From: Marinobacter qingdaonensis
Lineage (GTDB): Bacteria; Pseudomonadota; Gammaproteobacteria; Pseudomonadales; Oleiphilaceae
Reading direction: 5' to 3'
Assembly (NCBI RefSeq): GCF_034555935.1
Contig: NZ_JAYDCJ010000003.1
Coordinates: 1,240,001 to 1,304,000 of the forward strand
Length of the DNA stretch: 64,000 nucleotides
Made by a program: the position numbers and the translations under genes. Of this stretch, positions 10,609 through 24,382 are shown piece by piece. The notes beneath the pieces were generated by a model. The model was not told the origin of the DNA and did no database searches. It worked only from the letters and a program-made list of their open reading frames with translations. The first letter of the stretch is position 1; every line of letters begins with the position of its first letter.

Positions 10609-10638
10609 GGAAAACGCGGGGAACTCCCCGCGTTTTCC
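10609..10638 (+). terminator. Perfect 13-bp hairpin between dnaK and dnaJ
   Basis: Arms GGAAAACGCGGGG and CCCCGCGTTTTCC with loop AACT. The T's lie inside the stem and no U-run follows, so it may act as a partial terminator or mRNA stabiliser that lowers dnaJ expression relative to dnaK. Confidence 0.7.
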
Positions 10639-10663
10639 GCGTTTAAAAACAGGGTTTTGAAGC

Positions 10664-12614
<1,951 letters not shown>

Positions 12615-12635
12615 GCCGGTGGGCGTGATTTTGAA

Positions 12636-12664
12636 TGGACAGAAAGCCGCATATTTTTTACACT
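12636..12664 (+). promoter_or_regulatory. Candidate sigma-70 promoter of carAB
   Basis: TGGACA (12636-12641), 17-nt spacer, TACACT (12659-12664). Transcription would start near 12671, leaving a leader of about 170 nt before the carA TTG start. An A/T-rich run precedes the -10 box. Confidence 0.6.
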
Positions 12665-12702
12665 AGGGCGGTTTAACTGCACCAAGCGTAGCTTTTAAAA
12701 AC

Positions 12703-12730
12703 GCCCGTGAAACCTAAAGCGTTTACGGGC
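12703..12730 (+). promoter_or_regulatory. carA leader hairpin 1
   Basis: GCCCGT/ACGGGC stem continued by AAAC/GTTT after one bulged G, loop CTAAAGC. It immediately precedes the terminator-like hairpin at 12734-12772, the layout expected of an attenuator or a tandem terminator. Confidence 0.55.
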
Positions 12731-12733
12731 AAC

Positions 12734-12772
12734 AAAAAGCGGGACGGAGTTTTGACTCCCTCTCGCTTTTTT
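12734..12772 (+). terminator. Terminator-like hairpin in the dapB-carA gap
   Basis: AAAAAGCGGGACGGAG pairs with CTCCCTCTCGCTTTTTT through an 11-position stem with one C/C mismatch and one G-U pair, loop TTTTGA. The U-run is strong. It is either the dapB terminator or a carA attenuator, since it lies downstream of the candidate carA promoter. Confidence 0.8.
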
Positions 12773-12841
12773 GCGACCTGAATTTGCGCTTGCGTTCCTG
12801 TTCGTGACGAACCGATACGCCACTCGATGAGGATACAAGCC

Positions 12842-13972
12842 TTGAGCACACCTGCAATCCTTGCACTCGCAGACGGAAGCCTGTTCTACGGCACTGCCAT
12901 TGGCGCTGACGGAGAAACCAGCGGCGAAGTGGTGTTCAACACCGCCATGACCGGCTACCAGGAAATCCTGACTGATCCGTCCTATTCCCGCCAGATCGTG
13001 ACCCTGACCTATCCGCACATCGGCAACACCGGTGTGAACGAGGAAGATGTCGAGTCCGACCGCGTCCAGGCCGCCGGCCTGATCATTCGCGACCTGCCGC
13101 TGACCACCAGCAACTGGCGCAGCAAGGGCTCGCTGGACGACTACCTGCGCAGCAACAACATTGTCGGCATCGCCGACATCGATACCCGCCGCCTGACCCG
13201 CATCCTGCGTGACAAGGGGTCCCAGAACGGGGCCATCGTCGCCGGTGCCGAGGCGACGGCCGAGCGTGCGCTGGAGCTGGCCAAGGCCTTCCCGGGCCTG
13301 AAAGGCATGGATCTGGCCAAGGAAGTGACCTCCGAGAAGGTCTGGAACTGGACCCAGAGCGAGTGGACCCTGGACGCGGGTTACGGCGAGCGCGGTGATG
13401 CCCGGTTCAAAGTGGTCGCTTACGATTACGGCGTGAAGTTCAACATCCTGCGCATGCTCGCCGCCCGCGGCTGCGACATCACCGTGGTACCGGCCCAGAC
13501 CCCGGCCTCTGAGGTGCTGGCGATGAATCCGGACGGGGTGTTCCTGTCCAACGGTCCGGGCGACCCCGAGCCCTGTGACTACGCCATCAAGGCGATCCAA
13601 GAAGTGTTGGAGACCGAGATTCCGGTATTTGGTATTTGCCTGGGCCACCAGTTGCTGGCCCTGGCCAGCGGCGCCAAGTCCATGAAAATGGGCCACGGCC
13701 ATCACGGTGCCAACCACCCGGTGCAGAACCTGGCCGACGGTACGGTGATGATCACCAGCCAGAACCACGGCTTTGCCGTGGACGAGAGTTCGCTGCCCGA
13801 GACCCTGAAAGCGACTCACAAATCCCTGTTCGATGGCACCTTGCAGGGGATTCGTCGCACCGACAAGCCGGCGTTCAGTTTCCAGGGCCACCCGGAAGCC
13901 AGTCCCGGCCCCCACGACGTGGCGCCGCTGTTCGACGAGTTCATCCGGCTGATGGAAGCCCGGTCTGCCTGA
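12842..13972 (+). CDS. carA: Carbamoyl-phosphate synthase small (glutaminase) subunit
   Basis: Hydrolyses glutamine and passes ammonia to CarB for carbamoyl phosphate used in arginine and pyrimidine synthesis. The 376-residue product has a CarA-specific N-terminal domain and a class I glutaminase domain with GICLGHQ (nucleophile Cys266) and the C-terminal GHPEASPGP His/Glu pair. The start is TTG at 12842: GAGGA lies 8 nt upstream and the protein then begins [13 protein letters not shown]; the in-frame ATG at 12827 overlaps the ribosome site. carB follows after 90 nt containing a 7-bp hairpin at 13983-14000. Confidence 0.97.
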   Translation: MSTPAILALADGSLFYGTAIGADGETSGEVVFNTAMTGYQEILTDPSYSRQIVTLTYPHIGNTGVNEEDVESDRVQAAGLIIRDLPLTTSNWRSKGSLDDYLRSNNIVGIADIDTRRLTRILRDKGSQNGAIVAGAEATAERALELAKAFPGLKGMDLAKEVTSEKVWNWTQSEWTLDAGYGERGDARFKVVAYDYGVKFNILRMLAARGCDITVVPAQTPASEVLAMNPDGVFLSNGPGDPEPCDYAIKAIQEVLETEIPVFGICLGHQLLALASGAKSMKMGHGHHGANHPVQNLADGTVMITSQNHGFAVDESSLPETLKATHKSLFDGTLQGIRRTDKPAFSFQGHPEASPGPHDVAPLFDEFIRLMEARSA

Positions 13973-14062
13973 GGGCAGAGCCTCCGGGCCAGCGCCCGGA
14001 ACCGACACGCGCCGCGTTTTGCGCTGCAAGAATTTCATAGTTGCTGACAGGTTTTACAAGAC

Positions 14063-17281
<3,219 letters not shown>

Positions 17282-17285
17282 GACT

Positions 17286-17765
17286 ATGTCTGACAGAGTA
17301 CCAATGACCAAGGCGGGCGAAACCCGCCTCCGCGAGGAACTTCAGAAGCTGAAAACTGAAGATCGCCCGCGGGTGATTGCCGCCATCGCCGACGCCCGCG
17401 AGCACGGCGATCTGAAAGAAAACGCGGAATACCACGCGGCCCGGGAGCAGCAGAGCTTCGTCGAAGGCCGGATCCAGGAAATCGAAGGCAAGCTGGCCTC
17501 GGCCCAGGTCATCGATGTGACCACCATGGAGAACACCGGCAAGGTGATCTTCGGCACCACGGTGCACCTGCTGAACATGGATAGCGACGAGCAGGTCCGC
17601 TACCAGATCGTGGGTGAGGATGAGGCCGACATCAAGGCCGGCAAGATCTCCATCTCCTCGCCCATTGCCCGCGCGCTCGTGGGCAAGAACGAAGGCGACG
17701 TGGTAGCCATCCGCGTGCCCTCGGGCACCGTGGAATACGAAATCGAAGAGGTGGAGTACGTCTAA
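17286..17765 (+). CDS. greA: Transcription elongation factor GreA
   Basis: Binds the RNA polymerase secondary channel and promotes cleavage of backtracked transcripts. The 159-residue protein has an N-terminal coiled coil whose tip carries the acidic [15 protein letters not shown] segment, then a C-terminal FKBP-like domain with [14 protein letters not shown]. The start 4 nt after carB matches the Pseudomonas order. A bidirectional terminator follows. Confidence 0.98.
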   Translation: MSDRVPMTKAGETRLREELQKLKTEDRPRVIAAIADAREHGDLKENAEYHAAREQQSFVEGRIQEIEGKLASAQVIDVTTMENTGKVIFGTTVHLLNMDSDEQVRYQIVGEDEADIKAGKISISSPIARALVGKNEGDVVAIRVPSGTVEYEIEEVEYV

Positions 17766-17782
17766 GCGACGGGACTGCACAA

Positions 17783-17821
17783 AAAAAAGCCGGCTCGGGT
17801 GCTGCCCCAGCCGGCTTTTTT
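17783..17821 (+). terminator. Bidirectional intrinsic terminator, greA / yhbY
   Basis: AGCCGGCT stem extended by GGG/CCC, flanked by A-run and T-run on either side. It serves both greA (plus) and the convergent yhbY (minus). Confidence 0.93.
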
Positions 17822-17842
17822 GTGTCCGTCAGTCTGATGCGA

Positions 17843-18154
17843 TCAGTTCTTGAAGCGCAGCAGGTTGGACAGCTTGGGGTTGGGCTTCTTGGCGCGCCGA
17901 AGAATCACCGCGATCTTGCCAATCGACTGCACCAGTTCGGCGCCCGCCACCTTGCACAGCTCCTGCATTGCTTCCTGGCGCGCTTCACGGTCAGGATTGG
18001 CGACTTTGATCTTGATCAGCTCGTGGTCGTTCAGGGCCCGCTCCAGTTCCTCCTGGAGTCCTTCGGACAGGCCCTTGTCGCCAACGATGATCACCGGCTT
18101 CAGATTGTGGGCAATAGCCCGGTATTCCCGGCGCTGTTCCGGAGAAAGGCTCAT
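17843..18154 (-). CDS. yhbY: RNA-binding protein YhbY (CRM domain)
   Basis: A 103-residue single CRM-domain protein associated with pre-50S ribosomal particles in E. coli. Seen features are the conserved VIIVGDKGLSEGL loop (GxxG type), the ELIKIKVA strand and VQSIGKIAVILRR near the end. It is convergent with greA and divergent from ftsH, the normal orientation. The usual divergent partner rlmE is not present between it and ftsH. Confidence 0.95.
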   Translation of the reverse strand: MSLSPEQRREYRAIAHNLKPVIIVGDKGLSEGLQEELERALNDHELIKIKVANPDREARQEAMQELCKVAGAELVQSIGKIAVILRRAKKPNPKLSNLLRFKN

Positions 18155-18528
18155 GATGTGATCTCTTTATGAATGCGATTAACAAAAGGTCAGCGTTTTG
18201 GCGCCGACAAACTCGTAGACTAGCCAGTGTATCAGATCGCCGGTCCTGAAAAATGGCCGTTAACACTTATCCTGGGCGCGCTCCGGGCGTTGCGGATGGC
18301 GGTCGCGGCGGCCGATTGGTCGCCGGGGCGTTGTAATTTCAGATTTCGCGCCCAATATCAGGGTATGACCGCGCTTATTGGCATTGGCCGGCGCGGACAC
18401 GGGCGCTCTAGCACCGCCCGCCTGTGGCCGATACGGATGGGCCGTTTCTGGTGGACCGGCGTACAATTGGTGTAAGGTGTCAGGAAAGGGCTCCGGAAGG
18501 CGGCCCTTCAATTCACAGGTGACGATCC
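18155..18528. other. yhbY-ftsH intergenic region (374 nt), no gene seen
   Basis: No coding frame with family character is visible. It must hold the divergent yhbY and ftsH promoters; the only strong candidate is the sigma-32-like element at 18331-18358. rlmE (ftsJ), found here in E. coli and Pseudomonas, is missing and I see no remnant. Confidence 0.75.
18331..18358 (+). promoter_or_regulatory. Candidate sigma-32 promoter of ftsH
   Basis: TTGTAA at 18331-18336, 14 nt, then CCCAATAT at 18351-18358. It differs from the heat-shock consensus (CTTGAAA, CCCCATAT) at one position in each core. ftsH is a known sigma-32 regulon member in E. coli. Confidence 0.6.
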
Positions 18529-20472
18529 TTGAACGATATGGCAAAAAATCTGGTTCTCTGGCTAATCATAGCCGCAGTGCTGCTGATGGTGTTTCAGAAT
18601 TTCTCTCCCACACCCGGCGGCCAACAAGTCAATTATTCCCAGTTTGTTGAAATGGTCCAGCAGGGCCAGGTCAGCAGGGTGACCATCGATGGTCTGGAAA
18701 TTCAGGGTACCCGCGGTGACGGCTCCCAATTCCAGACGATCCGTCCCCAGGTGTCCGACAACAAGCTGATGGACGATCTGCTCGCCAACCAGGTCGAGGT
18801 GATCGGTAAGGAGCCTGAGCGCCAGAGCCTGTGGACGCAGTTGCTGGTCGCGGCCTTCCCGATCCTGATCATCATCGCGTTGTTCGTGTTCTTCATGCGC
18901 CAGATGCAAGGTGGCGGGGGCGGTAAAGGCCCGATGTCGTTCGGCAAGAGCAAGGCGCGGCTGATGAGCGAAGACCAGATCAAGACCACTTTCGCCGACG
19001 TCGCCGGTGTCGACGAGGCCAAGGAAGACGTCAAGGAACTGGTGGATTTCCTGCGGGATCCGAGCAAGTTCCAGCGTCTGGGTGGCAGCATCCCCAAGGG
19101 CGTGCTGATGGTGGGGCAGCCGGGTACCGGTAAGACCCTGCTGGCCAAGGCGATTGCCGGCGAGGCCAAGGTGCCGTTCTTCTCCATCTCCGGCTCCGAC
19201 TTCGTGGAAATGTTCGTGGGTGTGGGTGCCTCCCGGGTACGCGACATGTTCGAGCAGGCCAAGAAGCAAAGCCCGTGCATCATCTTCATCGACGAAATCG
19301 ATGCGGTCGGTCGCCATCGTGGCGCCGGCATGGGTGGTGGCCACGATGAGCGCGAGCAGACCCTGAACCAGCTGCTGGTTGAGATGGACGGTTTCGAAGG
19401 CAACGAAGGCGTGATCGTGATCGCCGCCACCAACCGTCCGGACGTGCTCGACCCGGCGCTGCTGCGCCCGGGCCGTTTCGACCGTCAGGTCGTGGTGGGC
19501 CTGCCCGACATCATCGGTCGCGAGCAGATCCTGAAAGTGCACATGAAGAAGGTGCCGCTGGCGGACGGCGTTGAGCCGGCCCTCATTGCCCGCGGTACCC
19601 CCGGCTTTTCCGGTGCCGATCTGGCCAACCTGGTGAACGAGGCGGCGCTGTTCGCAGCCCGTCGGAACCAGCGCCTGGTATCCATGGAGGAGTTTGAACT
19701 CGCCAAGGACAAGATCATGATGGGCGCCGAGCGCAAGTCCATGGTCATGAGCGAGAAGGAAAAGCGCAACACGGCTTACCACGAGTCCGGTCACGCCATC
19801 GTCGGCCGGCTCATGCCGGAGCATGACCCGGTGTACAAGGTCAGTATCATCCCGCGCGGCCGCGCCCTGGGTGTGACCATGTTCCTGCCGGAAGAGGACA
19901 AGTACAGCCACAGCAAGCGCTATCTGATCAGCTCCATTTGCAGCCTGTTCGGTGGCCGGATTGCGGAAGAGCTGACTCTCGGCTTCGATGGTGTTACCAC
20001 CGGTGCCTCCAACGACATCGAGCGCGCCACCAGCCTGGCCCGCAACATGGTGACCCGTTGGGGTCTGTCCGAGAAGCTGGGACCGCTGCAGTACGACACC
20101 GACAGCGAAGAGCCCTTCCTGGGCCGGTCCGCCGGTCAGTCGCAGACCGTGTACTCGCCGGAAACCGCCCAGCGCATCGACGAGGAAGTGCGGAACATCA
20201 TCGATGAGTGCTACGAAAAAGCGCGCCAGCTGCTGATCGACAACCGCGACAAGCTCGACCTCATGGCCGATGCCCTGATGAAGTACGAAACCATCGACCG
20301 CTTCCAGATCGACGACATCATGGAAGGTCGGGTGCCGCGTCCGCCCAAGGGCTGGGGTGACAATGGTCCGACCGGTGGGGCTACCGCCGGGGATTCGGAG
20401 CAGGTCGCCGGTGCCAAGGACGCCAGCGACGATCGTCAGCCTGGCATTGGGCGTCCGGCCGGCGAGCACTGA
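18529..20472 (+). CDS. ftsH: ATP-dependent zinc metalloprotease FtsH
   Basis: Inner-membrane AAA+ protease that degrades membrane proteins and short-lived regulators. The 647-residue product has two membrane segments (about 5-22 and 104-122) around a periplasmic domain, Walker A GQPGTGKT, and the zinc motif HESGH. The C-terminal tail after about residue 610 is Gly/Ala-rich. TTG at 18529 is chosen as start since AGGTGA lies 6 nt upstream; the ATG at 18538 (MAKNLV) is 15 nt from that site. It heads a run to folP and glmM, with a terminator in between. Confidence 0.97.
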   Translation: MNDMAKNLVLWLIIAAVLLMVFQNFSPTPGGQQVNYSQFVEMVQQGQVSRVTIDGLEIQGTRGDGSQFQTIRPQVSDNKLMDDLLANQVEVIGKEPERQSLWTQLLVAAFPILIIIALFVFFMRQMQGGGGGKGPMSFGKSKARLMSEDQIKTTFADVAGVDEAKEDVKELVDFLRDPSKFQRLGGSIPKGVLMVGQPGTGKTLLAKAIAGEAKVPFFSISGSDFVEMFVGVGASRVRDMFEQAKKQSPCIIFIDEIDAVGRHRGAGMGGGHDEREQTLNQLLVEMDGFEGNEGVIVIAATNRPDVLDPALLRPGRFDRQVVVGLPDIIGREQILKVHMKKVPLADGVEPALIARGTPGFSGADLANLVNEAALFAARRNQRLVSMEEFELAKDKIMMGAERKSMVMSEKEKRNTAYHESGHAIVGRLMPEHDPVYKVSIIPRGRALGVTMFLPEEDKYSHSKRYLISSICSLFGGRIAEELTLGFDGVTTGASNDIERATSLARNMVTRWGLSEKLGPLQYDTDSEEPFLGRSAGQSQTVYSPETAQRIDEEVRNIIDECYEKARQLLIDNRDKLDLMADALMKYETIDRFQIDDIMEGRVPRPPKGWGDNGPTGGATAGDSEQVAGAKDASDDRQPGIGRPAGEH

Positions 20473-20503
20473 CTCGCCCGCAAGACCCCTAGCTGAAAAA
20501 ATG

Positions 20504-20535
20504 CGCCGTCCGGATTCCGGGCGGCGTTTGTTTTT
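20504..20535 (+). terminator. Intrinsic terminator after ftsH
   Basis: Ten-bp stem CGCCGTCCGG/CCGGGCGGCG (one G-U) with a 3-nt loop, followed by TTTGTTTTT. It ends 24 nt before folP, so folP may be partly uncoupled from ftsH. Confidence 0.85.
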
Positions 20536-20558
20536 GTCACTCCGAAACAGGATGGGTT

Positions 20559-21389
20559 ATGGAACTGAATTTTGCCGGGCGGGCGCTCGATATGTCCCGC
20601 TGCCACGTCATGGGCGTGCTGAACGTCACGCCCGACTCCTTTTCCGATGGTGGCCAGTTCAACAGCCCGGCGGCAGCGATGGCCCGGGCCCGGCAGATGG
20701 TGGCGGACGGCGCCGCGTTTATCGATGTGGGGGGCGAATCCACTCGCCCGGGTGCGTCGCCGGTGTCGGTCCAGGAAGAGATGGACCGGGTATGTCCGGT
20801 GGTCGAGGCCATCGCCAAGGAGCTGGACGTGGTGGTGTCGGTGGACACCAGTGCGCCGGAGGTCATGGCCGAAACCGCGCGCCTGGGCGCGGGGCTGATC
20901 AACGACGTACGTGCCCTGCAGCGTGACGGTGCCCCCGAGGCCGCCGCCAAGGCCGGCATTCCAGCCTGCATCATGCACATTCAGGGCGAGCCGGATACCA
21001 TGCAGGACCGGCCGCACTACCGGAATGTCCGGCGGGACGTCAGTTCGTTCCTGACCGAGCGTATGCGGATCGCGGAGCAGGCCGGGATGCGCCCGGAGAA
21101 CATCATCCTCGATCCCGGGTTTGGTTTTGGTAAAACCCTGGAGCACAACCTGCAGTTGCTGGCGTGCCTGGAGCAATTGCACGTGCTGGGCCACCCGCTG
21201 CTGGTGGGGATGTCGCGCAAGTCCATGCTGGGCGCGATCACCGGCCGGGAAGTCACAGAACGGTTGCCCGCGAGTCTCGCCGCCGCGACAATAGCGGCCA
21301 TGAAAGGCGTCAGCATCGTTCGGGTGCATGACGTTCGGGAAACTGTGGACGCCGTCAAGGTAGTGACGGCCATGAAGGAGGCACGCTGA
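20559..21389 (+). CDS. folP: Dihydropteroate synthase
   Basis: Condenses p-aminobenzoate with dihydropterin pyrophosphate in folate synthesis; the target of sulfonamides. The 276-residue TIM-barrel protein has [14 protein letters not shown] near residue 20, the GGESTRPG loop, and the [15 protein letters not shown] segment with phosphate-binding residues later. It overlaps glmM by one base (TGATG), so the two are translationally coupled. Confidence 0.97.
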   Translation: MELNFAGRALDMSRCHVMGVLNVTPDSFSDGGQFNSPAAAMARARQMVADGAAFIDVGGESTRPGASPVSVQEEMDRVCPVVEAIAKELDVVVSVDTSAPEVMAETARLGAGLINDVRALQRDGAPEAAAKAGIPACIMHIQGEPDTMQDRPHYRNVRRDVSSFLTERMRIAEQAGMRPENIILDPGFGFGKTLEHNLQLLACLEQLHVLGHPLLVGMSRKSMLGAITGREVTERLPASLAAATIAAMKGVSIVRVHDVRETVDAVKVVTAMKEAR

Positions 21390-22732
21390 TGTCCGACAGA
21401 AAGTATTTTGGCACCGATGGCATCCGGGGGCGGGTTGGCGAAACGCCGATTACCCCGGAGTTCATGTTGCGCCTGGGTTGGGCGGCCGGACAGGCGTTCA
21501 AGCGTGACGGTCAGCGCAACAGCGTGCTGATCGGCAAGGACACCCGCCTGTCCGGGTACATGTTCGAATCTGCCCTGGAGGCGGGGCTGTCCGCCGCCGG
21601 TGTCGACGTCAAACTGCTCGGGCCCATGCCGACCCCGGCCATTGCCTATCTGACCCGCACCTTCCGTGCCTCGGCCGGTATTGTCATCAGTGCCTCTCAC
21701 AATCCACACCATGACAATGGCATCAAGTTCTTCTCGGCGTCCGGTACCAAGCTGGACGACGCCCTGGAGACCGAGATCGAACGCTGGCTCGATCAGCCCC
21801 TGGAAGTGTGCGCCTCGGCCGACCTGGGCAAGGCGTCGCGGGTCGATGACGCGCCGGGTCGCTACGTCGAGTTCTGCAAGAGCACCGTACCCAACGAGTT
21901 CACTCTGGAAGGCAAGAAGATCGTGCTCGATTGCGCCCACGGCGCGACCTACCACGTCGCCCCGAAAGTCTTCCGGGAGCTGGGTGCCAAGGTGTCCGTG
22001 ATTGGGGGCGAGCCGGATGGTCTGAACATCAACCTCAATGTGGGTTCCACCGAGTTGGGCGCGCTCAAGCGCGCCGTGGTCGAGCAGGGCGCCGATCTTG
22101 GCATTGCCTTCGACGGCGACGGCGACCGGGTGATGATGGTGGACCGGGACGGCAGCGAGGTCGATGGCGACGAACTGCTGTTCGTGATTGCCTCCCAGCG
22201 TTTTGCCGAGGGCCGGCTCAAGGGCGGCGTGGTCGGCACGCTGATGACCAACCTGGGCGTCGAGCTGGCCCTGCGGGAGCAGGGCATCGAATTCGAGCGC
22301 GCCAAGGTGGGTGACCGCTACGTGATGGAGCGGCTGCTGGCGAACAACTGGGTGCTGGGCGGCGAAGGGTCCGGCCACATGGTGATTCGGGATTGCACCA
22401 GCACCGGTGACGGCATCGTCTCCGCCCTGCAGGTATTGCTGGCAATCAGCAAGTCGGGCAAGACCCTGGCGGATCTGCGTCGGGGCATGACCAAATTGCC
22501 GCAGACCATGGTCAACGTCCGGGTGGCGGAGCGGTTCGATCCGCTCGGCCGGAACGACATTGTTGCCGCGGTCCAGCGCGCCGAGGCCGAATTGGGTGAT
22601 GGCGGTCGTGTGCTGTTGCGGGCGTCGGGCACCGAGCCGCTGATTCGGGTCATGACCGAAGGTCAGGACGCTGAGGTGATTGCCCGTATCGCCAACGAGC
22701 TCGCCGTGGTGGTCGAGCAGTCCGCGCCTTAG
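21389..22732 (+). CDS. glmM: Phosphoglucosamine mutase
   Basis: Converts glucosamine-6-phosphate to glucosamine-1-phosphate for UDP-GlcNAc, hence peptidoglycan and LPS. The 447-residue product has the active-site phosphoserine loop [11 protein letters not shown] (Ser103), the metal loop DGDGDR and the sugar loop GEGSGHM. Length is normal. A separate promoter for tpiA follows its stop codon. Confidence 0.98.
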   Translation: MSDRKYFGTDGIRGRVGETPITPEFMLRLGWAAGQAFKRDGQRNSVLIGKDTRLSGYMFESALEAGLSAAGVDVKLLGPMPTPAIAYLTRTFRASAGIVISASHNPHHDNGIKFFSASGTKLDDALETEIERWLDQPLEVCASADLGKASRVDDAPGRYVEFCKSTVPNEFTLEGKKIVLDCAHGATYHVAPKVFRELGAKVSVIGGEPDGLNINLNVGSTELGALKRAVVEQGADLGIAFDGDGDRVMMVDRDGSEVDGDELLFVIASQRFAEGRLKGGVVGTLMTNLGVELALREQGIEFERAKVGDRYVMERLLANNWVLGGEGSGHMVIRDCTSTGDGIVSALQVLLAISKSGKTLADLRRGMTKLPQTMVNVRVAERFDPLGRNDIVAAVQRAEAELGDGGRVLLRASGTEPLIRVMTEGQDAEVIARIANELAVVVEQSAP

Positions 22733-22750
22733 TGGCGAAAATTCAGGCGG

Positions 22751-22779
22751 TTGTCTGCCGGGAGGGAGTGCTGTATAGT
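22751..22779 (+). promoter_or_regulatory. sigma-70 promoter of tpiA-secG
   Basis: TTGTCT (22751-22756), 17-nt spacer, TATAGT (22774-22779). A GGGAGGG/CCCTCCC inverted repeat straddles the -10 box. tpiA starts 29 nt downstream. Confidence 0.7.
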
Positions 22780-22807
22780 TCGCCCTCCCTCACGTTTGGG
22801 AAGAGTT

Positions 22808-23572
22808 ATGCGCCGTAAGATCGTAGCCGGAAACTGGAAAATGAACGGGTCGAAAGACCTGGCCAAAGAGCTTGTCGGCTGTGTTCGGTCTGAGGCCGAA
22901 GCGCTTGATAATGGTGTGGAGGTTGTTATTATCCCTCCCGCGATTTATGTCGGTGATGTCGTTGAACAGGCTGGCGGTAAGCTGGCGGTTGGCGTGCAAA
23001 ACGTGGGGCAGTGGTCCTCTGGGGCCTACACCGGGGAAGTGTCCGCGGACATGGCCAAGGATCAGGGTTGCGAGTACGCCCTGGTCGGGCACTCGGAACG
23101 GCGTCAGCTGTTCGGCGAAAGCGACGAGCTGGTGGCTGCCAAGGTGGAGCGATTGCTCGCCTCTGGTCTGACCGCGATCGTCTGCGTCGGCGAGACCCTG
23201 GATGAGCGTGAGGCTGGCCGGGCCGAAGCGGTCGTAGCGTCGCAGGTGAAAGCCGCGCTGACCAAGGTGGCGGCCGAGCAGTGGGGCCAAGTGGTCATTG
23301 CCTATGAGCCTGTCTGGGCCATCGGTACTGGCAAGACCGCGACCGCGGAAGACGCCCAGGCCATGCACGCTGCGATTCGGGTCACGTTGGCCGAAGCTGG
23401 AGCGCCCGCCGAGAGCATTTCCCTGCTTTACGGCGGCAGTGTAAAAGCGGATAATGCAGCCGCTTTGTTCGCCGAGCCGGATATTGACGGCGGTTTGATC
23501 GGCGGAGCATCGTTGAAGTCAGAAGATTTTGTAAGTATTTGCCGAGCCATGCCGGCAGGTGCTGAAAGTTAA
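22808..23572 (+). CDS. tpiA: Triosephosphate isomerase
   Basis: Interconverts dihydroxyacetone phosphate and glyceraldehyde-3-phosphate. The 254-residue barrel starts MRRKIVAGNWKMNGS (catalytic Lys), has VGHSERR with the catalytic His, AYEPVWAIGTG with the catalytic Glu, and LLYGGSVK phosphate loop. The ATG at 22808 matches the family N-terminus; the frame upstream to 22751 covers the promoter. Confidence 0.98.
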   Translation: MRRKIVAGNWKMNGSKDLAKELVGCVRSEAEALDNGVEVVIIPPAIYVGDVVEQAGGKLAVGVQNVGQWSSGAYTGEVSADMAKDQGCEYALVGHSERRQLFGESDELVAAKVERLLASGLTAIVCVGETLDEREAGRAEAVVASQVKAALTKVAAEQWGQVVIAYEPVWAIGTGKTATAEDAQAMHAAIRVTLAEAGAPAESISLLYGGSVKADNAAALFAEPDIDGGLIGGASLKSEDFVSICRAMPAGAES

Positions 23573-23590
23573 AGGTTCGCGAGAGTCGTT

Positions 23591-23971
23591 ATGGATTGGA
23601 TGGAAACACTGGTAGTCGTTGTGCACGTGGTGATTGCCGTGGCACTGGTGGGTCTCGTGCTGATCCAGCAGGGTAAGGGTGCCGATGCAGGCGCCGCCTT
23701 CGGTGGTGGTGCCTCCCAGACGGTATTTGGTAGCCAGGGTAGCGGCAGCTTCCTGACCCGGATCACGACCATCCTGGCGATCGTGTTTTTTGTGACGAGT
23801 TTTTCGCTGGCGGTCTTCGCCAAGCAGCGCGCCGAAGTGGCGGGTGAAGCAGGTATTCCTATGGTCGAGGAATCCCGGCATTCAGCGCCCATGGAATCGG
23901 CTGGCGAAGCCGAGGCCGAGCAGGCCGGCGAAACCGAGAGCGGGGAGTCTGATCTTCCCGAGCTCGAGTAA
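23591..23971 (+). CDS. secG: Preprotein translocase subunit SecG
   Basis: Small inner-membrane subunit of SecYEG. The 126-residue product has two membrane helices (about 5-22 and 53-75) around the conserved cytoplasmic QQGKGADAGAAFGGGASQTVFG loop region. An acidic Glu/Ala-rich C-terminal tail follows, longer than in E. coli SecG. It follows tpiA by 18 nt and precedes tRNA-Leu, the conserved gammaproteobacterial order. Confidence 0.97.
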   Translation: MDWMETLVVVVHVVIAVALVGLVLIQQGKGADAGAAFGGGASQTVFGSQGSGSFLTRITTILAIVFFVTSFSLAVFAKQRAEVAGEAGIPMVEESRHSAPMESAGEAEAEQAGETESGESDLPELE

Positions 23972-23978
23972 GAGTGTT

Positions 23979-24063
23979 GCCCGGGTGGTGGAACTGGTAG
24001 ACACGCTATCTTGAGGGGGTAGTGGCGAAAGCCGTGCCGGTTCGAGTCCGGCCCCGGGCACCA
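23979..24063 (+). tRNA. tRNA-Leu (anticodon GAG)
   Basis: Acceptor GCCCGGG pairs with CCCGGGC (24053-24059), discriminator A and encoded CCA at 24061-24063. The anticodon loop CTTGAGG gives GAG, reading CUC/CUU. A long variable arm and GGTTCGAGTCC T-arm confirm a class II leucine tRNA. It starts 7 nt after secG, so the tRNA is probably processed from the secG transcript. Confidence 0.97.
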
Positions 24064-24071
24064 TATTAGAA

Positions 24072-24108
24072 GAAAAAAACGGCTTGGCTAACCCAGGCCG
24101 TTTTTTTT
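24072..24108 (+). terminator. Intrinsic terminator after tRNA-Leu
   Basis: AAAAACGGCTTGG pairs with CCAGGCCGTTTTT (one G-U), short loop, followed by an eight-T run. Confidence 0.92.
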
Positions 24109-24117
24109 GGTCAGTCC

Positions 24118-24146
24118 TTGACCAGTCCGTTTGGCGTCTCTATACT
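24118..24146 (+). promoter_or_regulatory. Strong sigma-70 promoter in the tRNA-Leu / rimP gap
   Basis: TTGACC (24118-24123), 17-nt spacer, TATACT (24141-24146): five of six matches in each box. It lies directly after the tRNA terminator and points towards rimP. Confidence 0.8.
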
Positions 24147-24152
24147 CCGGCG

Positions 24153-24277
24153 GATATTGAGACCAGCGCCCTGGGCGCAGGTTTCTGGCAGGCCAGGTGT
24201 CTGTCAGCAGGAAGCGGTTCATCGGTGTGCTTCCTGTGAGTTCTTGCAACAAAAGGCCCCAACATTCGGGGCTTTTT
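24153..24277 (+). ncRNA. Candidate small RNA or rimP-operon leader
   Basis: A transcript from the promoter at 24118-24146 would end at the terminator at 24250-24277, about 125 nt. It would fold a GCGCC/GGCGC hairpin (24166-24178), a CTGG/CCAG hairpin (24185-24196), an 8-bp CAGGAAGC/GCTTCCTG stem (24208-24236) and the terminator. No plausible coding frame is seen. It could instead be the attenuated leader of the rimP-nusA-infB operon. I do not recognise a named RNA family. Confidence 0.5.
24250..24277 (+). terminator. Intrinsic terminator of the candidate small RNA
   Basis: AAAAGGCCCC / GGGGCTTTTT stem with loop AACATTC, ending in T's. Confidence 0.85.
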
Positions 24278-24284
24278 GATTAAG

Positions 24285-24304
24285 GGGCCTGGCGCATCAG
24301 GCCC
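24285..24304 (+). repeat. GGGCCT/AGGCCC hairpin upstream of rimP
   Basis: A 6-bp GC stem with an 8-nt loop and no T-run. It lies between two terminators, so the gap of 319 nt between tRNA-Leu and rimP holds four strong hairpins in tandem. Confidence 0.6.
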
Positions 24305-24312
24305 TGGTGCAT

Positions 24313-24341
24313 AAAAAGGGCTGATCAACAGCCCTTTTTTT
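24313..24341 (+). terminator. Second intrinsic terminator before rimP
   Basis: Perfect stem AAAAAGGGCTG / CAGCCCTTTTT with loop ATCAA, followed by further T's. It ends about 40 nt before the rimP start, so rimP transcription must either read through it or begin inside that short gap. Confidence 0.92.
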
Positions 24342-24382
24342 GTTTTTGGGCCCGGTAAATTTACGAACGGAGATGGCAAAAC

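Noticed and set aside
12635..12676. 13-codon leader peptide before carA
   Set aside because: Its ATG lies within the candidate promoter and lacks a good ribosome site, so it would not be on the carA transcript.
18562..20469. 635-codon minus-strand frame opposite ftsH
   Set aside because: Antisense shadow of ftsH; the plus strand has all FtsH motifs.
24064..24382. Initiator tRNA (metY-like) upstream of rimP, as in E. coli
   Set aside because: No CAU anticodon arm, no acceptor pairing and no T-arm consensus in this interval.
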